A DNA stretch of 40,672 nucleotides from Streptomyces blattellae. Lineage in GTDB: Bacteria; Actinomycetota; Actinomycetes; Streptomycetales; Streptomycetaceae. Positions 23,194-32,264 of this stretch are shown here, piece after piece. The stretch is from positions 1 to 40,672 of the forward strand of contig NZ_WJBG01000251.1 of assembly GCF_009709555.1 (NCBI RefSeq), read 5' to 3'. A program made the position numbers and the translations under genes. How positions within the stretch are numbered: the first letter of the stretch is position 1; each line of letters begins with the position of its first letter. The notes beneath the pieces were generated by a model. The model searched no databases and had not been told where the DNA came from. It saw only the letters and a list, made by a program, of their open reading frames with translations.

Positions 23194-23571
23194 TCAGCCG
23201 GTCCGGTCGGTCAGGGCCGCGTCAAGCGAGTCATGCACGGTGAAGACCGCTTCGGCCCCCGTGATTTCGAACACACGCGCCACCACGGGCAGCATCCCGG
23301 CGAGATGTACGCCACCTCCGGCGGCCTCCGCCTTGAGCCGGGCGCCGAGGAGCACGTTGAGGCCGGTCGAGTCGCAGAACTCCAGGCGCGAGCAGTCGAC
23401 GACCAGCCTGCTGAATCCTTTGGCCAGACAGTCTTCGAGTGGCTCACGCAACAGATCGACGGTGTGGTGATCCAGCTCACCCGCCGGGGTCACGACGGCA
23501 CTGAGGCCCTCTTCCCTGACCTCCACCAGAAGCCGGCCAGACTGTGCGCTGCCGACCGTGCCGCGGTCCAT
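23194..23571 (-). CDS. arsI: STAS-domain anti-anti-sigma factor, ArsI-like
   Basis: A 125-residue SpoIIAA/RsbV-type protein. The phospho-acceptor Ser lies in EFCDSTGLNVLLGA (about residue 68), the standard DSxG motif. In its unphosphorylated form it should capture the anti-sigma factor encoded downstream and free the sigma factor. ATG at 23569-23571 has GGGAGAGAGAGACGGC in front. It is transcribed divergently from the sigma gene across a 252-bp promoter region. Confidence 0.88.
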   Translation of the reverse strand: MDRGTVGSAQSGRLLVEVREEGLSAVVTPAGELDHHTVDLLREPLEDCLAKGFSRLVVDCSRLEFCDSTGLNVLLGARLKAEAAGGGVHLAGMLPVVARVFEITGAEAVFTVHDSLDAALTDRTG

Positions 23572-23823
23572 GCCGTCTCTCTCTCCCGACGTCGTGGCTG
23601 CTGACTGACGCCCTCGAACACTACGCCTTCCCTACGCCCTCCGACACCCGAACATCCGCCCAGAATCGGACATTTACCCACAGAACGCACTTGCGGGAGG
23701 CTCGGTAAACCGGGTAGGGCTAGTAGGGACACGAAATCAAACACGGCCGGCTTTGGAGGCGCCGCACACCGCAGTGCACGCACAGGCTTCGGCAGCCATA
23801 TGCCGAGAACGATGGAGGACATC

Positions 23824-24738
23824 ATGTCACCCCGGCTCGACGCATCGCATACCCATACAGCGACGTCGACATCCCCCCCGGAACATCTGGAGCCCATCGC
23901 GGACACGGACGTACCCCCGGCGCAGGCCGACCTGCTCGCCGGTCTCCCGGACATTCCCCCGTACGACGAGGTGGGGCCGGTGGACGCACGGGCCCTGTCC
24001 AAGACCCTCTTCGAGCGGCTGGAGACGCTGGAGGAAGGGACCCACGAATATTCGTACGTCCGCAACACGCTCGTCGAACTCAACCTCGCGCTGGTCAAGT
24101 TCGCGGCCTCCCGCTTCCGCTCCCGCAGCGAGCCGATGGAGGACATCATCCAGGTCGGCACCATCGGCCTGATCAAGGCGATCGACCGCTTCGAGCTGAG
24201 CCGCGGTGTGGAGTTCCCCACCTTCGCGATGCCGACCATCGTCGGCGAGATCAAGCGCTTCTTCCGCGACACCTCGTGGTCCGTGCGCGTACCGCGCCGA
24301 CTGCAGGAACTCCGGCTCGACCTGGCCAAGGCCGGTGACGAGCTGGCCCAGAAGCTCGACCGCGCCCCGACGGTCGGGGAGTTGGCGGAGCGGCTCGGTC
24401 TGTCGAAGGACGAGGTCGTCGAGGGCATGGCGGCGTCCAACGCCTACACCGCCAGCTCGCTCGACGCCCAGCCGGAGGAGGACGACGCCGAGGGTGCGCT
24501 CGCGGACCGCATCGGCTACGAGGACCACGGACTCGAAGGCATCGAGTACGTCGAGTCGTTGAAGCCGCTGATCGCCGAACTGCCGCCCCGGGACCGGAAG
24601 ATCCTCTCGCTGCGCTTCGTCGCCGGCATGACCCAGTCGGAGATCGGCGACGAGCTGGGCATCTCGCAGATGCACGTGTCACGGCTGCTGTCGCGGACGC
24701 TGGTGCGGCTGCGGAAGGCGCTGACGGTCGAGGAGTGA
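23824..24738 (+). CDS. sigI: SigB/SigF-family sigma factor, probably SigI
   Basis: A 304-residue group 3 sigma factor. Region 2 reads NTLVELNLALVKFAASRFRSRSEPMEDIIQVGTIGLIKAIDRFE, in overlapping segments from about residue 80, with FPTFAMPTIVGEIKRFFRD as region 2.4. Region 3 holds VPRRLQELRLDL and region 4 the recognition helix MTQSEIGDELGISQMHVSRL. Start ATG 23824 has GGAGG 10 bp upstream; ATGs at 23800 and 23812 are also in frame but poorer. The acidic N-terminal 55 residues precede region 2. Stress-type control by the two adjacent partner-switching proteins is expected. Confidence 0.9.
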   Translation: MSPRLDASHTHTATSTSPPEHLEPIADTDVPPAQADLLAGLPDIPPYDEVGPVDARALSKTLFERLETLEEGTHEYSYVRNTLVELNLALVKFAASRFRSRSEPMEDIIQVGTIGLIKAIDRFELSRGVEFPTFAMPTIVGEIKRFFRDTSWSVRVPRRLQELRLDLAKAGDELAQKLDRAPTVGELAERLGLSKDEVVEGMAASNAYTASSLDAQPEEDDAEGALADRIGYEDHGLEGIEYVESLKPLIAELPPRDRKILSLRFVAGMTQSEIGDELGISQMHVSRLLSRTLVRLRKALTVEE

Positions 24739-24757
24739 CGGCCTTCTGACCTGAAGG

Positions 24758-24857
24758 GCGGTCCGGCATGCGTGTGCCGGACCGCTTTTCGTTGTCCCGG
24801 CATGCGTGTGCCGGGCCGCTTTTCGTTGTCCCGGCATGCGTGTGCCGGACCGCTTTT
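24758..24857 (+). terminator. Three tandem intrinsic terminators (34-bp period)
   Basis: Three copies of a hairpin built on CCGGCATGCGTGTGCCGG, each followed by CCGC and TTTTCGTTG, begin at 24763, 24797 and 24831, an exact 34-bp spacing. The first has an 11-bp stem (GCGGTCCGGCA/TGCCGGACCGC). T tracts are on the plus strand, so they end the sigma-factor transcript before the convergent hutI gene at 24901. Confidence 0.92.
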
Positions 24858-24900
24858 CGTTGCCTGTCCTGGGGCCCTGGGGCGCGGTGGCAAGCGGTTC

Positions 24901-26076
24901 TCAGACCAGTCGCTCGCCGCCGCGCCAGACGCCGGAGACCAGGGGTACGCCCGGCCGGTAGGCCAGATGGACGTGGCTCGGGGCGTCGAGGAGGGCGAGG
25001 TCGGCCCGGGCCCCCGGGGTGAGTCGGCCGATGTCGTCGCGGCGCAGAGCCCGCGCCCCGCCCGCCGTGGCCGACCAGACCGCCTCGTCGGGGGTCATGC
25101 CCATGTCCCGTACGGCGAGGGCGATACAGAACGGGACGGAGGACGTGAAGGACGAACCCGGGTTGCAGTCGGTGGACAGGGCGACGGTGACGCCCGCGTC
25201 CAGGAGGCGGCGGGCGTTCGGCCACTCGGCGCGGGTGGAGAACTCGGCGCCGGGCAGGAGCGTGGCGACGGTGGAGCTGTCGGCGAGGGCGTCGACGTCC
25301 GCGTCCGTGAGGTGGGTGCAGTGGTCGGCGCTGGCGGCGTCGAGTTCGACCGCGAGCTGGACGCCGGGGCCGTAGGAGAGCTGGTTGGCGTGGACGCGCG
25401 GGTGCAGGCCCTTCGCCTTGCCCGCCGTGAGGACCGTGCGGGCCTGGTCGCCGTCGAAGGCGCCCTTCTCGCAGAAGACGTCGATCCAACGGGCATACGG
25501 GGCACAGGCGTCGAGCATCTCGCCGGTGACCAGGGCGACATAGGCGGCCGGGTCGTCGGCGTGTTCCGGCGGGACGATGTGGGCGCCGAGGAAGGTGACC
25601 TCGTCCGTGTGCGCGGCGGCGACGCGCAGGGCACGGGATTCGTCCTCGACGGTCAGGCCGTAACCCGACTTGGTCTCGAAGGTGGTGGTGCCCTGGCGGA
25701 GGGCCTCGTCGAGGTAACGGGTGAGGTTCGCCTCCAGTTCCGCGTCGCTTGCGGCACGGGTGGCGGCCACGGTCGTACGGATGCCGCCCGCGCTGTAGGA
25801 CCGGCCGGACATACGGGCGTTGAACTCGGCGGTCCGGTCGCCCGCGAAGACGAGGTGGGAATGGGAGTCGACGAAGCCGGGGAGGACGGCCCGGCCACCG
25901 GCGTCGACCCGATTGTCAGTGGCGGGTGCTTTGCTTGATTCACCGGTCCACGCGACGTGGTCGCCTTCGATGACGACGGCCGCGTCCTGGATCAGCCCGA
26001 GGGGAGAACTGTCACCGGAGGAGGGGTCGTTGGTGACCAGCGTGGCGATGTTGGTGATGACGGTGCTGCTGCTCAT
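24901..26076 (-). CDS. hutI: Imidazolonepropionase
   Basis: A 391-residue amidohydrolase opening 4-imidazolone-5-propionate to N-formimino-L-glutamate, the third step of histidine breakdown. H72 and H74 in GFVDSHSHLVFAGDR bind the metal; RMSGRSYSAGGI, TFETKSGYGL, HANQLSYGPG, ASADHCTH and STDCNPGSS are all family blocks, the last with the catalytic/metal Asp. ATG at 26074-26076; open frame above it overlaps hutF and is not coding. Last gene of the hutU-M20-hutF-hutI operon, 32 bp after hutF. Confidence 0.96.
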   Translation of the reverse strand: MSSSTVITNIATLVTNDPSSGDSSPLGLIQDAAVVIEGDHVAWTGESSKAPATDNRVDAGGRAVLPGFVDSHSHLVFAGDRTAEFNARMSGRSYSAGGIRTTVAATRAASDAELEANLTRYLDEALRQGTTTFETKSGYGLTVEDESRALRVAAAHTDEVTFLGAHIVPPEHADDPAAYVALVTGEMLDACAPYARWIDVFCEKGAFDGDQARTVLTAGKAKGLHPRVHANQLSYGPGVQLAVELDAASADHCTHLTDADVDALADSSTVATLLPGAEFSTRAEWPNARRLLDAGVTVALSTDCNPGSSFTSSVPFCIALAVRDMGMTPDEAVWSATAGGARALRRDDIGRLTPGARADLALLDAPSHVHLAYRPGVPLVSGVWRGGERLV

Positions 26077-26108
26077 GGCGTCCTCGTGGGTGCTGGGATC
26101 GGCGGCCG

Positions 26109-27470
26109 TCAGGCGCGCAGGGCATCGACTGCCCGCGCGAGAGCTTGCGGCACATCGGGTACGAGGGTGTGCTCCCCGTCTCGTACGACATGCCGCCCAC
26201 CGACGATCGTGTGCCGTACGTCCGCTGCCGTCGCGGCGAATACGGCCGTCTCGGCGCCGAGCCTGGGCAGTGGCCCCGCCGTCCTGACCGAGTCCAGCGC
26301 GATCGTCGTGAGGTCGGCGAGGGCGCCCGCCTCGATCGTGCCCGCGTCGCCCCAGCCGAGGGCGGCGTGACCGTCGGCGGACGCGGCGCGCAGCAGCGCG
26401 GCGGCCGTCCAGTGACCGCGGGTGCGGGTGCGCAGCCGCTCGTTCAGCTCCATCGCGCGTGCCTCTTCGAGCAGGTCGATGACGGCATGGCTGTCGGAGC
26501 CGAGACAGAGCGGGGAGCCGGCTTTCTGCAGGGCGACGGCGGGGCCGATGCCGTCGGCCAGGTCCCGTTCGGTGGTCGGGCACATGCAGGTGCCGGTGGT
26601 GCTGGAGCCGAGCAGCCGGATGTCGTCGTCGGTGAGGTGGGTGTTGTGCACGCCGGTGGTGCGCGGCCCGAGGACACCGTGCTCGGCGAGGAGCCGGGTG
26701 GGCGTGCACCCGTGGGCTTGACGGCACGCGTCGTTCTCGGCGGTCTGTTCGGACAGGTGCACATGGAGCGGGGTCCGCCGCTCCTCCGCCCACCGCGCCA
26801 CGGTCGCCAACTGGCCGGCGGGCACGGCCCGTACGGAGTGAATCGCCGCCCCGATCCGCGCGTGATCCCGATCCTTGAGAACTGAACAGCGTTCCGCCCA
26901 GGCGTCCGCGCCGCCGTCGGAGAAGCGGAGCTGGTGGGGGTCGGGCGGCTGTCCGAAGCCGGAGGAAAGGTAGGCGGTGTCGAGGAGGGTGATGCGCACA
27001 CCGGCGTCGGCGGCGGCCGCGATGAGGGCTTCGCCCATGGCGTTGGGGTCGGCGTACGGGGTGCCGCCGGGTGCGTGGTGCACGTAGTGGAACTCGCCGA
27101 CGGACGTGATGCCGGCGAGAGCCATCTCGGCGTACACGGCACGGGCCAGCGCGTGGTAGCTGTCCGGGTCAAGCCGGTCTGCCGTGGCGTACATGACCTC
27201 GCGCCAGGTCCAGAAGGTCCCGGAGCCGACCTGGACGGTGCCGCGCAGGGCGCGGTGAAAGGCGTGGCTGTGGGCGTTGGCGAGTCCCGGGAGGGTGAGC
27301 CCGCGGAGGATCTCGGCGCCGGGGGGCGGGCTGTCGACGCCCTGGCGGACGGCGCTGATCCGCCCGTCGGCGCCCGCGGCGGAGCCGCTGATGTCTACCG
27401 TGAGCGCGACACCCGGCTCGACGTGGGTGCCGAGCCAGGCGTGCTCCAGCCAGTAGGTCTTCGGTGTCAC
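26109..27470 (-). CDS. hutF: Formimidoylglutamate deiminase
   Basis: A 453-residue amidohydrolase converting N-formimino-L-glutamate to N-formyl-L-glutamate and ammonia. H67 and H69 in ANAHSHAFHRALRG bind the metal, HVHLSEQ and THLTDDD supply further ligands, and GSDSHAVIDLLEEARAME is the family signature. Its presence means the pathway takes the formylglutamate route rather than direct formamide release by a HutG-type formiminoglutamase. GTG at 27468-27470 overlaps the stop of the M20 gene. Confidence 0.95.
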   Translation of the reverse strand: MTPKTYWLEHAWLGTHVEPGVALTVDISGSAAGADGRISAVRQGVDSPPPGAEILRGLTLPGLANAHSHAFHRALRGTVQVGSGTFWTWREVMYATADRLDPDSYHALARAVYAEMALAGITSVGEFHYVHHAPGGTPYADPNAMGEALIAAAADAGVRITLLDTAYLSSGFGQPPDPHQLRFSDGGADAWAERCSVLKDRDHARIGAAIHSVRAVPAGQLATVARWAEERRTPLHVHLSEQTAENDACRQAHGCTPTRLLAEHGVLGPRTTGVHNTHLTDDDIRLLGSSTTGTCMCPTTERDLADGIGPAVALQKAGSPLCLGSDSHAVIDLLEEARAMELNERLRTRTRGHWTAAALLRAASADGHAALGWGDAGTIEAGALADLTTIALDSVRTAGPLPRLGAETAVFAATAADVRHTIVGGRHVVRDGEHTLVPDVPQALARAVDALRA

Positions 27471-28906
27471 CTGCGGGCCAGCCCTTCCAGTACGTCGGCG
27501 AGTGCGGTCACCCCGGCCAGGCAGTCGTCCTCGGCCGCGAACTCGGCCGGGGAGTGCGAGACGCCCGTGGGGTTGCGCACGAACAGCATGGCGGTCGGGA
27601 TGGTCCCGGAGAGGATCCCGGCGTCGTGTCCGGCCCCGGTACCCAGCACGGGCACCTTCAAGCCGGTGTCCTTGCCGAGGATGCGGCCGAGTTCGTCGCG
27701 CAGGGCGTGGTCGAACTCGACGACGGGTGTGAAGGACTCCCGTACGACGTCGAGGTCGATGCCGTGCGCGTCCGCGTACTCGCGCGCGGCCCTCTCGACC
27801 CCGCCGACCACGGCGTCCAGGCTCTCCTGATCGGCGGCACGGGAGTCGAGCCAGCCACGCACCAACGAGGGAATCGCATTCACCCCGTTCGGCTCGACCA
27901 CGATCTTGCCGAAGGTGGCGACGGCACCGGCGAGTCGGGCCTCCCGGCGGGCGGCGAGCACCGTCTCGGCGTACGACAGCATGGGGTCACGCCGGTCCGC
28001 CAGCCGCGTGGTCCCCGCGTGGTTGGCCTCACCCCGGAAGTCGAACCGCCACCGCCCGTGCGGCCAGATGGCACTGGCGATGCCGACCCGATCGCCGCTG
28101 AGGTCCAGCGCCCGCCCCTGCTCGACATGCAGTTCGACGAAGGCGCCGATACGGGCGAGCCGCTCGGGGTCCGGCCCGATGGCCTCCGGGTCGTACCCGG
28201 CGGCCTCCATGGCCTGCGGCAGCGTGATCCCGTCCCCGTCCGTCAGCCGGTGCGCCTGCTCCACGGTGAGCTGCCCGGCGGCCAGCCGCGACCCGACACA
28301 GGCGAGCCCGAACCGCGCGCCCTCCTCATCGCCGAAGTTGACGATGGCGAGGGGCTTGGTGAGCCGGACGCCGCGCCGACGCAGTTCATCAACCGCGGCG
28401 AAGGAGGACACAACCCCCAGGGGCCCGTCAAAAGCCCCGCCATCGGGCACGGAATCAAGGTGCGACCCGGTGACGACGGCGTCCTCCTGCGCGGGATCAC
28501 CGAGCCAGGCCCACTGATTGCCGTTCCGGTCGAGCTCATAGCCCAGCCCCCGGCTCTCGGCCTGCCCCTTGAACCACTCCCGACACTCAGCATCGGCACC
28601 GGTCCAGGCGAAGCGCCGGTACCCCCGGGAGTCGGGATTCCTCCCGATGGGCAACAACCCCCGCCACATCTCCTGAAAGGAGCCTCCACCCGACGCGAGC
28701 TGCGAGTCATCAGCCGCCCCGGACCGCGCGGAGGCCCCGCCAGGCTGTGGGCAGTCGTTCCGCAGGGGGATGGGAGTCCCCCCGCTGGAACGAAGTTGAG
28801 AGTGGGGAAGGGTGGGCACAGCCGGACGTGCAGCCGGACGCGCAGTCGGCGACGAGCCATCCGCCCTCACCGAGGAGTTGCCGTGCCCGCCTTCACGCTG
28901 GTTCAC
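27467..28906 (-). CDS. M20-family amidohydrolase (allantoate amidohydrolase-like)
   Basis: A 479-residue metalloenzyme of the amidase/hydantoinase/carbamoylase group. Metal ligands are in TGSHLDSVPDGGAFDG (H149, D151, D160), GDEEGARF and the late GHDAGIL and SHSPAE blocks. Usually annotated allantoate amidohydrolase, but its place between hutU and hutF, with no other deformylase in the operon, suggests it hydrolyses N-formyl-L-glutamate (inference). GTG at 28904-28906 overlaps the hutU stop. The first 75 residues are a low-complexity extension absent from the family; the core begins at FQEMWRGLLPIGR. An ATG at 28667-28669 (M80) is the alternative start. Confidence 0.85.
   Translation of the reverse strand: MNQREGGHGNSSVRADGSSPTARPAARPAVPTLPHSQLRSSGGTPIPLRNDCPQPGGASARSGAADDSQLASGGGSFQEMWRGLLPIGRNPDSRGYRRFAWTGADAECREWFKGQAESRGLGYELDRNGNQWAWLGDPAQEDAVVTGSHLDSVPDGGAFDGPLGVVSSFAAVDELRRRGVRLTKPLAIVNFGDEEGARFGLACVGSRLAAGQLTVEQAHRLTDGDGITLPQAMEAAGYDPEAIGPDPERLARIGAFVELHVEQGRALDLSGDRVGIASAIWPHGRWRFDFRGEANHAGTTRLADRRDPMLSYAETVLAARREARLAGAVATFGKIVVEPNGVNAIPSLVRGWLDSRAADQESLDAVVGGVERAAREYADAHGIDLDVVRESFTPVVEFDHALRDELGRILGKDTGLKVPVLGTGAGHDAGILSGTIPTAMLFVRNPTGVSHSPAEFAAEDDCLAGVTALADVLEGLARR
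28676..28840. repeat. Probable dispersed element inside the M20 gene N-terminus
   Basis: The 5' extension of the M20 gene encodes TLPHSQLRSSGGTPIPLRND and PQPGGASARSG. I recall near-identical peptides inserted at the ends of unrelated Streptomyces proteins, which suggests a dispersed in-frame repeat. It separates the overlapped start codon from the conserved enzyme core by about 225 bp. It needs a database search to confirm. Confidence 0.4.
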
Positions 28907-30567
28907 GCGTCGTCACCTTCGCGCATAGGTACCCGGACACCCCGTTCGTCGGAAACCGACTCCGCGATGTCGTACCCGGCGTCCACATGCCGGATGACGC
29001 CCATGCCGGGGTCGTTCGTCAGCACCCGCCGGATCTTCTCGCCCGCCAGCTTCGTACCGTCGGCGACCGTCACCTGCCCCGCGTGAATCGACCGCCCCAT
29101 ACCGACCCCACCCCCATGGTGGATGGACACCCAGGACGCCCCCGAAGCCACGTTCACCATCGCGTTCAGCAGCGGCCAGTCGGCGATCGCGTCGGAGCCG
29201 TCCAGCATCGCCTCCGTCTCCCGGTACGGAGACGCGACGGACCCGCAGTCGAGGTGATCCCGCCCGATCGCCAGCGGCGCGGCCAGCTCACCGCTCGCCA
29301 CCATGTCGTTGAACCGCTCACCGGCCTTGTCCCGCTCGCCGTACCCGAGCCAGCAGATACGCGCGGGCAGCCCCTGGAAGTGGACGCGCTCACCGGCCAT
29401 CCTGATCCAGCGGTGAAGGGACTCGTTCTCGGGGAAGAGGCCGAGGATCGCCTTGTCGGTCCTGGCGATGTCGGACGCCTCACCGGACAGCGCGGCCCAG
29501 CGGAAGGGGCCCTTGCCCTCGCAGAAGAGGGGCCGGATGTACGCGGGGACGAAGCCAGGGAAGGCGAACGCCCGCTCGTACCCGGCGAGTTGGGCCTCGC
29601 CCCGGATCGAGTTGCCGTAGTCGAAGACCTCCGCACCGGCGTCCATGAAGCCGACCATGGCCTCGACATGACGGGCCATGGACTCACGCGCCCGGGTCGT
29701 GAAACCGGCGGGGTCCTTCGCGGCGTAGGACGCCATGTCGTCGAAGTCGACGCCGAGCGGCAGGTACGACAGCGGGTCGTGGGCGGACGTCTGGTCCGTC
29801 ACGATGTCGATGGGGGCGCCCTCGGCGAGCATGCGCGGCAGCAGCTCCGCCGCGTTGCCCAGCAGGCCGATGGAGAGCGGGCGCCGGGCGTCGCGGGCCT
29901 CGACCGCGAGCTGGAGCGCGTGCTCCAGTGAGTCGGCGCGCACATCGAGGTACCGGTGCTCGATGCGCCGCTCGATGGCCCGTGGATCGCAGTCGACGCA
30001 GATGGCGACACCGTCGTTCATGGTCACGGCGAGCGGCTGGGCGCCGCCCATGCCGCCGAGGCCGGCGGTCAGCGTGATCGTCCCCGCCAGCGTCCCGCCG
30101 AACTTCTTCGCGGCGACGGCGGCGAACGTCTCGTAGGTGCCCTGGAGGATCCCCTGCGTGCCGATGTAGATCCAGGAACCGGCGGTCATCTGGCCGTACA
30201 TGGTCAGGCCGAGCTGCTCCAGGCGGCGGAACTCCTCCCAGTTCGCCCAGTCGCCGACGAGGTTGGAGTTGGCGATGAGAACGCGCGGGGCCCACTCATG
30301 GGTCCGCATGACGCCGACGGGGCGGCCGGACTGGACGAGCATGGTCTCGTCCTGCTTCAGGGTCCGCAGCGTCCGCACCATCGCGTCGAAGGAGCGCCAG
30401 TCACGGGCCGCCTTCCCCGTCCCGCCGTAGACGACGAGCTTGTCGGGGTGCTCGGCGACCTCGGGGTCGAGGTTGTTCTGCAGCATCCGCAGGGCGGCTT
30501 CCTGCTGCCATCCCAGGGCACTCAGTTCCGTACCGCGCGGGGCTCGTACGGCGCGGGGTCCTGACAT
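28903..30567 (-). CDS. hutU: Urocanate hydratase
   Basis: A 554-residue NAD-dependent urocanase turning urocanate into 4-imidazolone-5-propionate. Typical blocks are GTELSALGWQQEAALRML, KLVVYGGTGKAARDW, GGMGGAQPLA (NAD-binding glycines), DQTSAHDPLSYLP and DHLDCGSVASPYRETE with the active-site Cys. ATG at 30565-30567 has a perfect AGGAGG 9 bp upstream; a longer frame to 30612 lacks this. First gene of the minus-strand hut operon, coupled to the M20 gene. No histidine ammonia-lyase with a normal active site is in the window; a HAL-like lyase lies at 34306-35814. Confidence 0.97.
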   Translation of the reverse strand: MSGPRAVRAPRGTELSALGWQQEAALRMLQNNLDPEVAEHPDKLVVYGGTGKAARDWRSFDAMVRTLRTLKQDETMLVQSGRPVGVMRTHEWAPRVLIANSNLVGDWANWEEFRRLEQLGLTMYGQMTAGSWIYIGTQGILQGTYETFAAVAAKKFGGTLAGTITLTAGLGGMGGAQPLAVTMNDGVAICVDCDPRAIERRIEHRYLDVRADSLEHALQLAVEARDARRPLSIGLLGNAAELLPRMLAEGAPIDIVTDQTSAHDPLSYLPLGVDFDDMASYAAKDPAGFTTRARESMARHVEAMVGFMDAGAEVFDYGNSIRGEAQLAGYERAFAFPGFVPAYIRPLFCEGKGPFRWAALSGEASDIARTDKAILGLFPENESLHRWIRMAGERVHFQGLPARICWLGYGERDKAGERFNDMVASGELAAPLAIGRDHLDCGSVASPYRETEAMLDGSDAIADWPLLNAMVNVASGASWVSIHHGGGVGMGRSIHAGQVTVADGTKLAGEKIRRVLTNDPGMGVIRHVDAGYDIAESVSDERGVRVPMREGDDA

Positions 30568-30760
30568 GGTCTGCCTCCTAGCGGGTGTACTGCGGGGTGT
30601 ACTGCGGATCATTACTGTCGTTATTCACATCCTGTCTTCCTGAATAGAACTAGTCAACACATTCTCCCGGCGGCACGGGTAGGTCACCGGTGTTTGGCTG
30701 GACACACGAGCCGGGCGGCAAGCCTGCGACGGTAGGCGCAACGACACGACGGGGGATGCC
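30568..30760. promoter_or_regulatory. Divergent promoter region of hutU and the LysA-like gene
   Basis: This holds a direct repeat of GGGTGTACTGCGG (about 30583-30609), a spaced inverted repeat TATTCA-N13-TGAATA (about 30622-30646) and, at 30613-30628, TTACTGTCGTTATTCA, which agrees at 11 of 16 positions with the palindrome before the importer operon at 35921. These are candidate operators for hut regulation; no regulator gene of a known HutR/HutC type lies beside it. Confidence 0.45.
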
Positions 30761-32131
30761 ATGGACAACATCACCGACCACCGCGAGAGCGGCCTCGATC
30801 GGACCGGCCGCCGCGACGACGCCGTCCGCGCGGCCGTCGGGCAGGGACTGCTCGGCCCCGAAACCCCCATCGTCGGGCTTCTCGACGTCACCGGCATGCG
30901 GGAGTCGGCGGCCGAGCTGCGGACGGCGTTCGACGCGGTCGTGGCGCCGGGGACGCCGGTGCTGCACGCCTTCGCGGTGAAGGCGACCCCGCTGGTGCCG
31001 GTGCTGCGGCTGCTGCGGGACGAGGGGATCGGCGCGGAGGTGGCGAGCCCGGGTGAGCTGGCGCTGGCGCGGGCGGCGGGACTGTCGCCGGACCGGACGG
31101 TGCTGGACTCGCCCGCGAAGACCCCGGCCGAGCTGCGCGAGGCGCTGGCACTGGGGATCGCCGTGAACGCGGACAATCCGCAGGAACTGGACCGTATCGA
31201 CGCGCTGATGAGGTCCGCGATCAGCGACTCACCCCTGGGAATCCGGGTGAATCCACAGGTCGGCGGGGGCTCCATCGGGGCGACGTCCACGGCCACGGCG
31301 ACCTCGAAGTTCGGGGTGGCGCTGCGGGACGAGGGGGCGCGGGAGTGGGTGGTGCGGGCGTATGCCGAGCGCCCGTGGCTGACGCGGCTGCACGCGCACA
31401 CCGGGTCGCAGGGCATTCCGCTGTCGCTGATGGCGCGGGGCACCGCGGAGACGTTCGCGCTCGCCGAGGAGATCAACCGGCGGATCGGGCGGCCGCAGAT
31501 CGACACGATCGACATCGGCGGCGGGCTGCCGGTGAACTTCGCGTCGGACGCGACGACGCCGACGTACGCGCAGTACGCGCGGACGCTGCGGGAGGAGGTG
31601 CCGGGGCTGTTCGACGGGCGGTACGGGCTGGTGACCGAGTTCGGGCGGTCGCTGCTGGCCAAGCACGGGACGGTGGTGGCGCGGGTCGAGTACGCCAAGA
31701 GCGCCGGCGGGCGGCCGGTCGCGGTCACGCACGCGGGCGTGCAGGTGGCGGCGCGGACGGTGTACGTGCCGGGGTCGTGGCCGCTCAGGATCGCCGTGTA
31801 CGACGGGAAGGGGCGGCCCAAGGAGGGGCCCGAGGTGGTGCAGGACGTGGCCGGCCCGGCGTGCTTCGCGGGCGACCTGCTCGCCGAGGGGCGTGCGCTG
31901 CCTCTGCTGGAGCAGGGGGACTACGCGGCGGCGCTGGACACGGGCGCGTACTATTTCGCGCACCACTACGCGTACAACTCCCTTGTCCGGCCCGGCATCT
32001 ACGGCTTCGCGCCGGACGGTTTGGGAGGTGTCGCCTTCGCGACGGTGCGGGAGCCGCAGAGCCTCGACGAGATCGTGGCCGAATCGGGAGGGGCGCACGC
32101 CTCCGCCCTCACCACCCTTCGCACCCCCTGA
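30761..32131 (+). CDS. PLP-dependent decarboxylase, LysA-like (fold type III)
   Basis: A 456-residue member of the Orn/DAP/Arg decarboxylase-2 family. K74 in HAFAVKA is the PLP lysine; EVASPGEL, RLHAHTGSQ, DIGGGLPVNF and CFAGDLL are family blocks in order, the last with the substrate-side Cys. It differs from the housekeeping LysA (for example FAGDLLAEGRALP and AYYFAHHYAYNSL), so it may act on another amino or carboxy substrate. ATG at 30761 follows ACGGGGGATGCC. It is divergent from hutU; whether it serves the same pathway is unknown. Confidence 0.85.
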   Translation: MDNITDHRESGLDRTGRRDDAVRAAVGQGLLGPETPIVGLLDVTGMRESAAELRTAFDAVVAPGTPVLHAFAVKATPLVPVLRLLRDEGIGAEVASPGELALARAAGLSPDRTVLDSPAKTPAELREALALGIAVNADNPQELDRIDALMRSAISDSPLGIRVNPQVGGGSIGATSTATATSKFGVALRDEGAREWVVRAYAERPWLTRLHAHTGSQGIPLSLMARGTAETFALAEEINRRIGRPQIDTIDIGGGLPVNFASDATTPTYAQYARTLREEVPGLFDGRYGLVTEFGRSLLAKHGTVVARVEYAKSAGGRPVAVTHAGVQVAARTVYVPGSWPLRIAVYDGKGRPKEGPEVVQDVAGPACFAGDLLAEGRALPLLEQGDYAAALDTGAYYFAHHYAYNSLVRPGIYGFAPDGLGGVAFATVREPQSLDEIVAESGGAHASALTTLRTP

Positions 32132-32264
32132 CCGACCTTCCGGACGCCCCATCCATCACCCCCGGCAGCGGGTCGCCCTGAACCGGTTGAACGCCGTCCG
32201 CACGACGCCGGACCCCCCACCCCGGGTCCGCACACGCCGGCCGACCACGGACATCACACCCCGG

